Assembly: GCA_009760855.2 (NCBI GenBank)
Contig: WPIO01000055.1
Coordinates: 593,501 to 657,500 of the forward strand
Length of the DNA stretch: 64,000 bases
Origin: Cristatella mucedo
Taxonomy: Eukaryota; Bryozoa; Phylactolaemata; Cristatellidae
Direction of reading: 5' to 3'
A program made the translations under genes and the position numbers. This document shows, one piece after another, positions 1 to 11,637 of this stretch (positions are counted from its first letter, which is position 1; each line of letters starts with the position of its first letter). The notes beneath the pieces are model-generated. The model worked only from the letters and a program-made list of their open reading frames with translations, was not told the origin of the DNA and made no database searches.

Positions 1-94
1 CGGTGCGCTGTTGCACCATATCACTGGTGCCAAGCGACAAAAAGTTAACATTTAAGATTGTCCGGGTGGAAATCGGCTAACAAATCCTGGTGCA

Positions 95-260
95 TTGCTC
101 GGAGCTGCCCCCACAACAGCAAGACCCACGTGCACACGGCTGAGTCCGAATGGAGAATTCTCTGTGAATCTGCCGAGTATCTTGACCGTGCATTGGCCGA
201 GCCGATCTCCTGGCCTGAACCCCCATCGAGCATCTTTTTACGCTGATCTATGGCATGAAA
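95..260 (+). pseudogene. Tc1/mariner transposase fossil, C-terminal fragment
   Basis: The frame from 95 contains TVHWPSRSPGLNP; one base later the sequence continues IEHLF. Together this is the WPxxSPDLNPIEHLW block that surrounds the last acidic residue of Tc1/mariner transposases. The upstream DNxPxH block is degraded. Frameshifted and non-functional. Confidence 0.5.
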
Positions 261-364
261 TTCGTCTGCCCACGACTTGTTTACCAGATTTTGCCACATT
301 TCTCAAGATGTGCCACGCAGCACAGACGGCTCTTTTTAGGCACCCCGCTGTGTGCCCCTGGATT

Positions 365-560
365 TAATACTAATAGTAATTATACATTTATATAGTGCCT
401 TCAGAGAACTGAATCTTTTTCTTAGCACGTTACAGTTACTGTACAGAAAGTATGACTAAGTGATTAGTGGTAACATTCTCAATGTCATCAAGCATAACAT
501 TATTAGATGTGAAATGAACAGTGTCAACGTGTAGTTATGATTAGTTGTATTATGGATACA
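365..560 (-). mobile_element. LINE-1f 3' end
   Basis: Starts with an AT-rich tail and then the terminal stem-loop (gtgccttcagagaactgaat...). The antisense 3'-UTR tract follows with gattagtggtaacattctca. 5'-truncated, diverged. Confidence 0.65.
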
Positions 561-658
561 TGTGGTCATGGAGAAAGTCTCAGTGCGACTATATATCCGA
601 GGAAAAGGTCGTGGGGAAAAGTATTGTTTTATTACTATAGTATAGTATATATAAGCGT

Positions 659-718
659 CTAGAAAGAGATTGAATTCTCTGAGGGCGCTTTATTAAGTGT
701 ATTATTGTTATTATTATA
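659..718 (+). mobile_element. LINE-1f tail-only copy
   Basis: About 60 bp consisting of little more than part of the stem-loop (agaaagagattgaattctct, gggcgcttta) and a (ATT)n-type tail. Confidence 0.7.
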
Positions 719-1664
719 GTGCAGTCGACTATTTAGAAACAAAGGTCACACTGCTTCGTCGCGACCATTGTGAGCGAGCCACACTTTTTTCAGATACTGT
801 CGGCTGGTCGGTGCTTGTTGGTGAGACGAGCGTGTGGCAGCAGCACAGCTCTCCAATCGCGCGGTCGCCCCCCTGCACGCTTTTTTTTGTGACATTTTAA
901 TAGATACCACTGCCAGACCATGAAGAGCTCTCGAGGAAGCCTAGCGAGGCTGCGCTGACGAGCCTGGCTGAGTGCATAGACGTGCAAGGTGAGAGCATCT
1001 CTCCTTGGACCGCCTGCGCGTCTGCAAGTCCGGGCCGTATCGTGCCGCTCGGCCTCATCCCCCCACGGGCAAAAACCAAAGGCGATTTGAGGCGATAATG
1101 TTCTCGTTGTTGCTTCATCTTTTGCCTGGTTGTACTTGGTGTGGCCGTTGGCGATAGAAGCTCGCCGACCTGCGACTCACTGCAATGCCTAGCTGAATAT
1201 TTTTTCTGTGATTCATTGTTCTCTCAGGGTCACAGTGCTGTATCTGCGATGGCATGTTTGGTTGGTTGATTGGTTGGTTGGTTGGGGCTATCAAAAAATA
1301 TACATGCCATCGAGTCTTACTTGTTAGTCCTGAATGTGGCTGCAAGAATAGCTGCCAATGTAAGAACCTGAGCCGCTTTGCTAAAGCAGTGAGCAGCCAA
1401 TGCCAAGTAGAGCTCTCAGGCCTGAAAGCCCACTGCCACGGTAACGTATGCTCTTAGCTCTGTCAAACCCACAAGTTGTGGGATGGTTCCTAGCGTGTGG
1501 AGAGACTTTTCTTACTCTCACGATGGCCAGCTGGCCTCCGGTAGCTCTGTATTTTGAATTATCTATAGCTGAGCTGTGGCAACAGCATGAACGGCACGTT
1601 CTTCAAGGACGCTAAATCAGCTGTCCCTTTCTTTCGCTTCAAAACTTGAGCAGTGGAAGTTTCT
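719..1664. other. Intergenic, no gene recognised
   Basis: No convincing coding frame or element. Only a short ttggt-rich run at 1257-1286 stands out. Confidence 0.5.
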
Positions 1665-1668
1665 TCTG

Positions 1669-1669
<1 letters not shown>

Positions 1670-1733
<64 letters not shown>
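1670..1733. repeat. Compound microsatellite (CT)n(AT)n
   Basis: Uninterrupted CT then AT dinucleotides, directly abutting the 3' end of a SINE-B copy, so it is probably its expanded tail. Confidence 0.95.
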
Positions 1734-1735
<2 letters not shown>

Positions 1736-1858
1736 CGCCCCAAGAGAACTCAATCTCTATTCAGGCGCTTCACATATGCCTCGTGGCTCGAGCCCACGAC
1801 CTCAGTCAGACCTTGGTCGGGGCGAGCACCTTAACCGCTAGACCAAACCAGCACGGCA
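1734..1858 (-). mobile_element. SINE-B copy
   Basis: On the minus strand: a tRNA-like head with A box (tggtctagcggttaagg) and B box (ggtcgtgggctcgagcca), then a body ending in the stem-loop aagcgcctgaatagagattg...ggggcgct, then (AT)n. Full-length or nearly so. Confidence 0.8.
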
Positions 1859-2117
1859 TATGGCAATGTGTGCTAATTGCCCAGTATGTCACACACTGTT
1901 TATTCTGCTCCTGCCTTGTCTGCACTCGTCCACCCTTCCTGTGCCTCAAAATGTTCTCATTCCCGGCCTGATACCCCCCCCCCTATAGGAACACCGAGTT
2001 TATGTCGCCTCGTTGTAAGGCTGCATTGTGTTTTATTATTTATCTATCGCTGTGTTGCTGCTCCTCGACCAGAGTTTCCTGGTCCTAATGTTTCGCACGG
2101 CATTGACTATCTTTCAG

Positions 2118-3135
2118 CACGATTCTGGCCATCCATCGTCAGGCACGGTCATAAGTTAGCCATGTCGTACATTGAGTCCCTGCACTCGGATCGCGAAGCG
2201 GCGGAGACCGTCTCGTCAGCTATGGCATCACTGTCTATGGCTGCTGCTGTCGCTGCCGCCAGAAACGGCATGAGTAGTTTGTGTGACATGAATGCCGAAA
2301 CCGCTGCTGCAGCCGAGGATCCTCGCTCCGTGCTGCCAGCCCAGCCTTTAGCGACGTTGTCGACAGCCGAGCCGATGGATCAAGTATGAACCTTCAGCCT
2401 ATAGTTTTGCCGAGACGGCAGGATGTCATGTCTGGAACGCCTGTTGGCATAACTGAGCTCGCTCGAAGGCAACACTTGGGACTTAATGGCCCACCAGGCT
2501 CGAGCCTAGTCTGGGTAGCAGTGCAATTGGCCTTTGCTGTTCCCCTCTCGGCCCGTCGGTGGTTGTGCCCTCGTCAAAGATTTTGATGCTGCTATCACTC
2601 GCACCAGCCGCTGAGGTGTCATCAGATCCCAACGAATCGATGCGGGTTAATCCTGGTGATGTCGTGCCAGTAGGGTTGAGGGGGTGTCTTTTTGACCATC
2701 TTGTTCTAGAATGCTGCCAGTCTGTGTGCTTGGCCGCCAGCTCTGTCCGAACCGTCAACCTGGCGCACCTGCTGGCTGCCCCTTGGCGAATGCATTGGGC
2801 GCAGTTGTACAACCGGTGCAGATTAGCCTTGCGACTGCCAACTTTGTAAAGGGAAGCGTTTTAGTGCTTGAGGTTCCTCGTGAGTCCATACAGGCTTGTT
2901 CGAGGGGCCTCGCGCTCGCATAATGTGGCCTGTGCAAGTAGCTGTCAGCTCATCTGCTGCTTGTCCCTTCTGCACTGCAACTGCACGCGCTTGTGCTGCT
3001 GCAGCTGCTGCTGATCGGCTGGGCGTGAGAGCCACAGCTGCCCGTGCTTGCTGCCAGCCATCTGACTTAGCCGGTCTGCAAATGGAAAAGGATTTATTAG
3101 CAAGAGCTCTTTCCGAAAAGGCTCTTGACGAGTGA
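2118..3135 (+). pseudogene. Coding-like Ala/Ser-rich stretch, broken into several frames (unidentified)
   Basis: A possible exon starts after ctttcag at 2117 and reads RFWPSIVRHGHKLAMSYIES and on to MDQ at about 2383 (possible donor gtatga). Coding-like sequence then continues in different frames: about 2423-2510 (TPVGITELARRQH), 2510-2700 (AAEVSSDPNESMRVNPGD), 2711-2920 (NFVKGSVLVLEVPRES) and 2930-3135, ending SDLAGLQMEKDLLARALSEK and a stop. The composition looks coding, but four frames would have to be joined without good splice sites. I recognise no family. It may be a decayed gene, a set of small exons, or chance. Confidence 0.3.
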
Positions 3136-4597
3136 GCCGTTGGGAATGAAACGGCTCATCTGTAGCTGAGCCTATGAGAAGAATGGTGTTGGACGCAGAA
3201 AAAAGTATAATAGATATACCTGTTCTTAAAGGGATAGTAATATTTTGTATGGCGACGACCGAAGTTTAGCTGCTATGTGCGCATGCTGGTCATCTCGAGA
3301 TGAGATGCTGCTTGTTATTTATAATTATATTCAAAGAAAAAGCCAACCCTATTTCTGGCCCGGCCACCTTTTAATGAGTTTGTAGGCTCCACGCCGACAC
3401 TGAGCCATGCAATCGGTATCGCTCTGGGAATGCTTCTTTTCAGAGAGCCGTTCTCTGTGTGGGAAGTTAATAGATTTTTGCTGCAAAATGCAAGGGCAGC
3501 ATTAGGATTTTGCGCGTGTGAAATTGACTTCACTTCAACAATAGCCAGTATGCATGCAGGCAAGGCTCACGATATGTCCAGGTTAGGAGCGTGGCATCAC
3601 TTTCTTGTGGCAAAACGTCGCCTAAGACCTGCTTGTTTGCTGACTTGAGTGTTGAGAGACTTCCATATACCGACGTGGTGGCTGTGTCCATAACTGCCCT
3701 TGTGAGAGTTGTGCTTATGGGGTGAGATTTGGCATACGCATGCCATATGTTTAGCTACATGTGTTCGCGACGAACCGTTCTATATGGCGGTAACTAGTGC
3801 GAATCACAAATACAATTTACAGTGGACCGCCAAGGGGCTGGCGTCCGATGACCATGAGGCATCATATTAAGATTGTAATGGGTCAACTATAGTCTCCGAA
3901 AGCAAACCCTGTGCTCGGAGGTCCCAAACGGCAGTTTCTGTTTGTTTACTGTTATGAAGATTACAAGTGTTACGTATTACGAAGTACGACTTGGGTCTTA
4001 GCCCAGGGTAAGCTCCAACTCACGACCCAGGTTGCCGGTAAGAGGCCTGCATCACGTGCTGCAATCGGCAATCCATCATTGCCCATTGCAACGGGTGGTA
4101 ACAGCCGTTAATGTTCTCCTGTCGCTAAATGAATGAGGCTGTGAAATCAGCTACCATTTACTTTACTTTATTTCCATTGACCTCTTGTTCTTTCTTAGCA
4201 TCGCTACCAACTAGCAGACAAGTTTATGTCTAAAATGTGCTAGACTTAACATTTGAAATCCGAGGAATTTATTTGCACGTACGCGACACGATCAGTTTAG
4301 AGCCGGCGAGAGCAGTCGATGAACGCAGGATATAGACCGTGACCCTGGCCTTCTCAACCTGTCCTTCCCGACCATCTTCGTTGAATATTGGAGGAGGGAG
4401 CGCTTATCAGGTCCTTGAAACTGTTAACTGCTGGCTGCTGACGAGCCATAAGCCCTCGCGAAAGCGTTGGAGCGGTAGAGGGTGCAAGACATAATGGATG
4501 CACCACTGATTCGGTCTAGGATAGAGTCAAGCATGCTTACCCACACAATGCTAAAACAGCTGGTGTGGGCAAGCATCGCTTGCTCCAATTTCTAGGC
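3136..4597. other. Intergenic, no gene recognised
   Basis: No supported coding frame, RNA gene or clear element in this stretch. Confidence 0.5.
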
Positions 4598-4743
4598 ATA
4601 ACTAGGCTATCAGTGGTAGCTTACAACTGGCTTCCTAGTTACTCCCAGTTATGCCTCGGAAATATGAAGTGGGAGTAACTAGGCTACTAGTAGTAGCTTA
4701 CTACTGGCCTCCTAGTTATTCCCAGTTATGTCTCGAAATATGA
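4598..4743. repeat. Two tandem copies of a roughly 76-bp unit
   Basis: Both copies run from taactaggct through tagcttac...actgg to ctagtta, cccagttatg and atatga. Inside each unit taactagg and cctagtta form an inverted repeat. Confidence 0.8.
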
Positions 4744-4779
4744 ACAATTAACGATGCTAGTATTCTAATATAATAACAT

Positions 4780-4912
4780 TTATTTGTACAGCGCACTAAG
4801 AGAACTTGATCTCTATTCAGGCGCTTCACATAATGCCACAGGGCTCGAGCCTACGAACTCAGCTAGACCTTGGTCGGGGCGAGCACCTTAACCACTGGGT
4901 CAAAGCAGCTAG
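4780..4912 (-). mobile_element. SINE-B copy
   Basis: Stem-loop (gcgcactaagagaacttgat, attcaggcgctt), B box region ggctcgagcc and A-box region ttaaccactgggtcaa, in reverse orientation. Diverged. Confidence 0.75.
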
Positions 4913-6221
4913 GTGGGCTAAATCTAATAAAGCCTGGAGGGAAGTTACAGGCCGAATGCATCGCCAAGCCAACTGCAGCAGCTAGGTCAAATAAGACAAA
5001 AAGCGAGAAAGCAACGAACTGAAACCAACGAACTGCACCCGAACTATGAGGCATGCATCTAGACCAACAAATGTAGTTTGATATTCTCCAGACAGCAGGT
5101 AGTCGACACCAAGCAGAACACCGAAGCCGGCTCAAAGACGTTTATTCACATGGACGCTGGAGCGGGCCAGTAGGCGACCGACCGCCTGCCCGGCGGCCTC
5201 GTCGTAACTGACTGGCCTCTCCAGCAAGTTATTTAACACTCCCTGCCATGAACTGCAACGGCCCATGAACCAACAGCAGCTGGGCCGTAGATAACTCTAG
5301 GCCATGAACTGGCCGTAGTAAGAATAAGAAGTCAAGAAATGCCATTCGACCCATTAACCACAAATACCATAAATTAGCCACAACAAGAACAAAGGTGCTT
5401 GTGTCATCTTTGATGCGTCTGTAGGAAGTTGATCGAGAGTATTTGACTAAAAGTAGAACCTCTCTGTGTCTCTATGCATACTTCTTTCGCTGATTTTCTT
5501 CGCTTATTAAGATGTTTAAGCTTAATCCCTTCTACGTTTATTACGAAGGATTTGGAGAAAGAAACACTCGCTTAGTCACCGGCGGGATCATGAGGCAGTA
5601 TGCTTGCTTGGGAGTGGTTTAAGAAGATGATCGACGAATATATATATATATATATATATTATAATAATTGTATATGTATATTATATCTATATCTATATTA
5701 TATTGAATGTATATTATATATATCTATATTATATTAAATATATATTATATGCAAATCCGAAATGCTTTTGACAACTCCACGTGTAGGAAAGCGACGATAA
5801 AACGGCAAAACGATGCTCAAAAGTGACCAAGAAGAAAGTGTCCAGACATTAAGGTGTTTAACGTTCATCCTTCATCTCTAATTGAATAGTATTACAAGGA
5901 AATAACAAGACGAGCATTCGTTTTTGAACGATGACTCTATTTTAAGAGGAATTGATTATTATCAAAAAAGGAGCTAAACTCATTTGAATATCTGTCCTAC
6001 TATCGCAGACGGTAACACGGAAAGACAAGCTACGCGGTGGAAGTCAATAAGCTACGCGCTTTGAAAAATCAGCGTAAGCGAAGGTTTCGTGAGGCAGCAA
6101 CGGCAAGCGATCAAAGAGAAAGATCGAATCCTCGATCTACCTTCAGATTTGCAGCTCCGAAAATCCAACTACGTAATCCTTTGATTTTTCAGAGCCATTG
6201 CCAGTACAATTATATAAAAAA
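4913..6221. other. Intergenic with an AT-rich simple repeat at 5637-5750
   Basis: TA dinucleotides and tatat-rich sequence at 5637-5750. Otherwise no coding frame or element that I can support. Confidence 0.6.
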
Positions 6222-6390
6222 TGCTAGCTGATTAAACAGCCTCTTTTTGTATAGCGACAGAAGAGCCTTTACGGCTATCACCACCTCTTGCAGTGGCGAT
6301 AAAGGATCTCCCACTGCAGGATTCGAGCCCACGACCTCGCGCCGAGGTTGTGAAAAGCAACCGCCTTACCTAGTGAGCCATATAGCCCAT
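6222..6390 (-). mobile_element. SINE-A copy
   Basis: Reverse-oriented: ctagctgattaaacagcctc (3' end), gaagagcctttacggctatc (body), gattcgagcccacgacctcg (B box) and cgccttacctagtgagcca (A box). Confidence 0.85.
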
Positions 6391-7309
6391 ATTTAGTGTA
6401 TACGTACCAGCGAGAACCTGACTATAGAATGCCATTATCAAGGTTTCAGACGATTGCTTGCTTTGCTACATTACCATAATATACTCCCTGGAGCTATTGT
6501 TGACATTGCATTGTAATACACTGTGTTGTGGAGGTAGGACATTGACGCTACCACCAATTCAACTGTAATTTGCGTAGACATACCCGTCTTTTGTACGACT
6601 GCTGATAAGTTGGCGCTAGCCATGTTGAGATGCTACCAGACCCGTGCGACCGATCCACGAAAACCCCAGAAATAGCGATAAATAAATCAAGTCAACCATT
6701 CCAAATCAATAGCGTTCGCACGGTAAGTAAAATACCAAAACCTGCTGGTTTAAACGTGGCTTCTTATAACGCCGGCTACATTGAGGACGTATGGTGACTT
6801 CTGTGAGTCCAGACGGTACCCAAGAAAACTGCCTACGCTAGGTATGAGGCACATTACTCTTTACACGGCTGACGCCTGCTCTGACTCTTACGAGCTTGCG
6901 ATGCTCAAGCAGCCGTTAGACCAGAGAGTAAGCTTAGCTTTAATCAGTTAGCGTGAGCTGGGGTGAGCTCAATCTTGCAGCGGGCCTAACATTTTACTCC
7001 TAATAGAAGTACACAAATACACAAACAAATAGCTAGCCGTGACGCTCAGTGTACATATATATTCATGCATAGAAATCTGTTTCGGTACAAGATGGCGTCG
7101 GTTGTGCCCGGAGAAGGATACCATGGCATCTGGCTTGCCTCGCTCCGAAGCATTGCTCGCATCCAAAAGAGTAGAATGTGAACAGAATATGAGCAGCAGC
7201 AACTTATTCACTAGCGTACGTTTAACAGCAAGGACTAGAAATATTTGGCAGAGAGAGAGACCGAGCAAGGTAGACATGGAAACCGACGAGATCTACTGAG
7301 GGAGGCTAG
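6391..7309. other. Intergenic, no gene recognised
   Basis: Nothing that I can support on either strand. Confidence 0.5.
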
Positions 7310-7790
7310 CTGGACGCCCATGGCGAGACTTGGCTTCAATCCGTTGGATGACATGCGCACTTGGGTGGCGATTACCTTCCTTAAGCTTAATGAGGATAAG
7401 ACCAAGCTAATAGCTAGGGGCAAGGCTATCGTCATCCTTAAGCTGGAAGATCTCTCCCTCCAGGTTGATTAACATCTAGCTTCACTTTCAATAACATCTG
7501 TCCCTAATCTGAGCTAGCACGCCATTACAAGACGCCTTGTCATCGGATGAGCTTGTTCCCTCCACAGGCGAATTGGGCTACCCTCTGGAACAGTTCAGGG
7601 CTTGCTTAGACAAGAGTACGACAGCCAAACTACTTCACACGTTTTTGTCGCACCGCTGCGACACTGGTTTGCCTAGATTACTGTAACTCCTTATATTCAG
7701 GACTACCGGCGTGTGCCCTTAATCGTCTGCAAGTAGATCAAAAACTCAGCCCGTTGCTTATATCGTCGATGGCGTAGCTGCCATATCGCT
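7310..7790 (+). mobile_element. LINE-1f internal fragment (post-active-site part of RT)
   Basis: Translates DDMRTWVAITFLKLNEDKTK and then, in broken frames, a segment like IRACLDKS and CDTGLP. This matches the region just after the YADD box in the better copy at 42467-43400. Confidence 0.6.
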
Positions 7791-7845
7791 TCATTTCTTT
7801 ATGAGGTTCAATGACTACGTATCGAGAATCGAATCGAATTCGAGA

Positions 7846-8340
7846 TAATATTAATAATAAACTTGATATAGCACCCTAAGAGAACCCAATCTCTGTCTAG
7901 GCACTTTACACTTGCTGCAAAGGAAGCGCGATCGAATGGTTAGCGGTAGCATGCTCAATAAACAACAAGAATAACATGGTTAGCTGTGACATGCACAGGG
8001 TCAGCATGCAAGTATCGTTAGTGGCAGCATGCACAGTGCCAGCATGCATAAACACATAAAGGGCGAATCACATGGGTCCACTAAATGCTGTCATAAATAG
8101 ATGTGTTTGTAGTTTCCTTTTAAATTTGGTCAAGTCAGGAGATGTCGTGATCCAAGTCGGGAGTGAGTTCCAGGCTTTTGGAGCATACGAACCAAAGGCA
8201 CGTTCTCCAAAGGATGTGAGGTTTGTACGAGGTATAAGTAAGCAGTTCGATTCCGATAAGCAGGTGGTACGATGCCTAGCCTGGTGGGGGAGTAGATCTG
8301 ATAGGTAGGCTGGAGCCAAACCACTTCCTAGAAGTGCCAC
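7846..8340 (-). mobile_element. LINE-1f 3' part, 5'-truncated
   Basis: Reverse strand encodes LAPAYLSDLLPHQARHRTT, SFGERAFGSYAPKAWNSLPT and FKRKLQTHLFMTAFSG, the C-terminal end of the element's ORF2. The 3' UTR and stem-loop follow to an (ATT)n-type tail at the low-coordinate end. Confidence 0.85.
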
Positions 8341-8564
8341 TCATGCCCTCTGTTTCAATTGCGTCCATGCTTCCGTATAAAATGGTTCACTGTATAAGTT
8401 AGAGTTCATTTAAAGCGCGAAAGAGCACACCTGCCAACTTGCTTACGAAAATGCTTACGTAATTCCGTAACGTAATTTTACGTAAAGACTCCGGATTGAG
8501 ACCTTCGATTGTTCTTCTCCTCGACTCGACGGCACAGCCCCTTGCAAGCGGGAAAGTCACTGCT

Positions 8565-9460
8565 TATAATAATAATAGTAATAGTGCACTTGATAAAGCA
8601 CCCTCAGAGAACCCAGTCTCTTTCTAGGCGCTTTACATTTGCTGCAAAGGGAAATGCAATTGAATGGTGAGTAATATCATGCTTGATAAACAAACAAAAA
8701 GAATAATATAGTTAGGGGTGACATGCACAGGGTCAGCATGCAAATGTGGTTAGTGGCAGCATGCACAGTGTCAGCACGCATAAGCACATCGCGGACGAAT
8801 CACAGGGACCCACTAAATGCTGTCCTAAATAGGTGTGTTTTTAAATTCTTTTTAAATGTGGTCAGGTCGGGGGATGTTCTGACGCAGGTCGGGAGGGAGT
8901 TCCAGGCTTTGGGAGCATATGAACTAAATGCACGGTCTCCAACAACTTGAGGTTTGTACGGGGTATTTGTAGACTGTTGGATTCCAAAAAGCGGGTGGTA
9001 CGATGCTTGGCCTGAAGGGGGAGTATATCTGAGAGATAGGCTGGAGCCAAATAATGAAGTGAGTTAAAAGTGAGCGACAAAACCTTGAAGTAAATCCGTT
9101 GCTTGACTGGTAGCCAGTGCAGGTCGGCGAGAAGTGGATAATGTGGCAACTGCGACGCTCACGACAGACAAGCCTGGCTGCCGAGTTTTGCACCAGCTGT
9201 AAGCGCCTGAGTGCACAGACCAGTAGACCAGCAAGCAGTGAGTTGCAGAAGTCAAGACGGGATGTCGCAAATTCATGGATCAATTTATATGTGGTGTCCC
9301 TCTCTAAACAAGCTCGAATTTTAGCAATGTTACGCAGCTGAATGCAGGCAGACTTGACCGCGGAGCATATGTTATCGTCTAATGAAAGGTCACTTTGGAA
9401 CGTGACAATTGTGTGCAGATTCAACAGGATGATACGCTGGCAGAACCGTTCCATTCTCTG
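8565..9460 (-). mobile_element. LINE-1f 3' part, 5'-truncated
   Basis: Reverse strand carries FATSRLDFCNSLLAGL, LQLVQNSAARLVCRERRSCH and LHWLPVKQRIYFKVLSLTF in shifted frames, then the 3' UTR and stem-loop (gcgctttac...tcagagaac) at 8580-8640. Confidence 0.85.
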
Positions 9461-9489
9461 CTTTGCACTTGCCTGTATATCTGAATAAT

Positions 9490-9604
9490 CTGACCTCCTT
9501 GCTCTTCAATCTGACCTCCTTGCTCTTCAATCTGACCTCCTTGCTCCCCAATCTGACCTCCTTGCTCCTCAATCTGACCTTGCTCCTCAATCTGACCTTC
9601 TTGC
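9490..9604 (+). repeat. 21-bp minisatellite, left part
   Basis: Unit ctgacctccttgctcttcaa with a final t, repeated five to six times with shorter variants (ctgaccttgctcctcaat). Confidence 0.95.
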
Positions 9605-9609
9605 TCTCG

Positions 9610-9788
9610 GTGAGCCGTGATGGTGCACTAGGTAAAGCAGTTGCTTTTCACGACCTCGGTCCCAAGGTCGCGGTATCGATTCCTGCGGTGAGTGATCCTT
9701 TACTGCTGCTGCAAGCAGTGGTGATAGCCGTAAAGGCTCTTCTAACGCTATACAAAAGACGCTGTTAAATCAGCTAGTATTTATTTAT
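9610..9788 (+). mobile_element. SINE-A copy inside the minisatellite
   Basis: gagccgtgatggtgcactag (A-box region), ttcacgacctcggtccc, B-box-like ggtatcgattcctgc, body gtgatagccgtaaaggctct, end ttaaatcagctag and an ATTT tail. The minisatellite resumes right after it. Confidence 0.85.
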
Positions 9789-9791
9789 GTT

Positions 9792-9857
9792 CAACCTGAC
9801 CTCCTTGCTCCTCAATCTGATCTCCTTGCTCTTCAATCTGACCTTGCTCCTCAAATG
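9792..9857 (+). repeat. 21-bp minisatellite, right part
   Basis: Same unit as 9490-9604: aacctgacctccttgctcct, aatctgatctccttgctctt and a short variant. Confidence 0.9.
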
Positions 9858-9924
9858 TATCCTCGCAGCACTACCCGCCCCTCCTCACCTTACAGTCACC
9901 TCTGCCGTTCCTCCTCCTACTAAA

Positions 9925-10070
9925 TAGAAATCTTTTGGCGATCGGGCCTTCAGTTTGCCTTCACTGAAAGCCGGGAGCTGCCCCCGGATTCTGTCCACCA
10001 CACAAATATTGACTTTGCATCGTTTAAGTCTCAGCTAGACAGGCACCGCTGTACAGCTGTCCGCTGCCCG
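9925..10070 (+). mobile_element. Non-LTR retrotransposon fragment (C-terminal ORF2)
   Basis: aaatcttttggcgatcgggc encodes the SFGDRAF motif, followed in broken frames by residues resembling the NSLP and FKxxLKTHLF end of these elements. Strongly decayed. Confidence 0.45.
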
Positions 10071-10357
10071 TGCAGAGGACTTGTCTTTTGATTCCTGGCG
10101 CGGTGCAGGCTGCACCTGTTCACGATTCAGCCCATGCCAGTGACGGGGGTCCCACTACACGGTGGCCCTCAGCGTCTTCTTGCGAGCCTTTACGTCGTGA
10201 TCTAGGCATGATAGGTGTGTGCTCTTGCATGAGTTGTGCAATTTGGTGTGCATTTAGAAAGAATATGCAGACAGAGAGTATATAGAAAGGCTTGAAATTT
10301 GTATTTGGATGGGGAAATACAGAGTTTTAATTAGAATAACAGTGATATGTTCTGTGT
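10071..10357. other. No feature recognised
   Basis: No supported feature on either strand. Confidence 0.4.
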
Positions 10358-10450
10358 ATAGCGCCGTAAGAGAACTTAATCTTTATTCAGGCGCTTTACA
10401 ACTCGCGGCAAGAGAATCAGTACCCAAGGGTTAGTGACTTGCAAAGCATC
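10358..10450 (-). mobile_element. SINE-B or LINE-1f 3' end
   Basis: Stem-loop gcgccgtaagagaacttaat...attcaggcgctttac in reverse orientation. The head is not clear enough to assign the family. Confidence 0.6.
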
Positions 10451-10494
10451 AAGAATGCAAAAGCAGGCGGCATGCTAAATCAAGCGTGCAGCCG

Positions 10495-10652
10495 CGCCCC
10501 CCTTTGGTCCAGGCATTAAGGTGCTTGCCTTTGATGACCGAGGTCAAGGTGCATTTGATTGCATTTGATAACTGAGGTCGTAGGAGCGAGCCCTTTGGCA
10601 TATGCGAAGCGCCTGGATAGAGATTAAGTTTTCTTAAGGCGCTATACAAAAA
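10495..10652 (+). mobile_element. SINE-B copy
   Basis: Head tttggtccaggcattaaggt, B-box-like ggtcgtaggagcgagcc and terminal stem-loop agcgcctggatagagattaa...aaggcgctata. It has a short internal duplication of aaggtgcatttgattgcatt type. Confidence 0.7.
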
Positions 10653-10743
10653 ATTATAAATATATATTATTATGTACGAACATACTTATTTATATTTATA
10701 TGGAGACACTCATCACCACCGGTTAGTATGACCTCTGACCAGT

Positions 10744-10925
10744 AATAATAAAATTAATAATAACAATAATAAATGTGATATAGCGCCCTAAGAGAACCCA
10801 ATATCTAGGCACTTCGGATTTGCTGCAAAGAAAGCACGATCGGATGGTTAGTGGTAGCATGCTCAATAAACAGCAAGCATAATATGGCTATGGATATCAT
10901 GCACAGGGTCAGCATGCAAGTAAAA
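10744..10925 (-). mobile_element. LINE-1f 3' end
   Basis: AT-rich (AAT)n tail, stem-loop (gcgccctaagagaacccaat), then gatcggatggttagtggtag of the 3' UTR, reverse orientation. Confidence 0.8.
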
Positions 10926-11367
10926 TTTAATAAAGTATATACATGGACACGTAGAAAAAAAGAAGACTGGTTTACTAGGGTGAAGAGAAAGTTGAGCGCA
11001 ATATATGTACCTTCAGCTGAGACTTGACAATAGTTTTGAATCGACATTCAACGTCTGTCAGTGAAGTGGCTTCGACGAGCTAGGGGCTACGAATTGCATG
11101 AAAAGGAACCACGGCGACTGACCGACGACGTCAAATAGACTCCAGAAACGACGCGCGAATTCGTGAAAGGCTACGCGGTCGACTCCGTGACGCGTACGTC
11201 TAATTGAAAATGCGCATGCTGTGTGCGCCTGGTGCATTCTGGTGTTGTAATTAGCGCAGCGCCCTGACGCTAATGTACTCATCAACTGTGGCCAATAGTT
11301 AAGCCATTGACGCAGCGTAGCGTCAGGCCACTAATGCGCGTTATGTTTCCTGACGTAGCCGCTGCGA

Positions 11368-11437
11368 TTCGTCCCTCTCTCTATCTGTCTGTATGTCTGT
11401 CTCTCTCTCACGCTCTCTCCCTCTCTCTCCCGCTCTC

Positions 11438-11506
<69 letters not shown>

Positions 11507-11512
11507 TTCTCT

Positions 11513-11577
<65 letters not shown>

Positions 11578-11587
11578 TCTCTCTCTC

Positions 11588-11637
<50 letters not shown>

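Noticed and set aside
2483-2812. 109-codon minus-strand frame (DSLGSDDTSAAGASDSS)
   Set aside because: It overlaps the + strand coding-like stretch and has no family motif, splice context or start support. It is most likely the shadow of the other strand.
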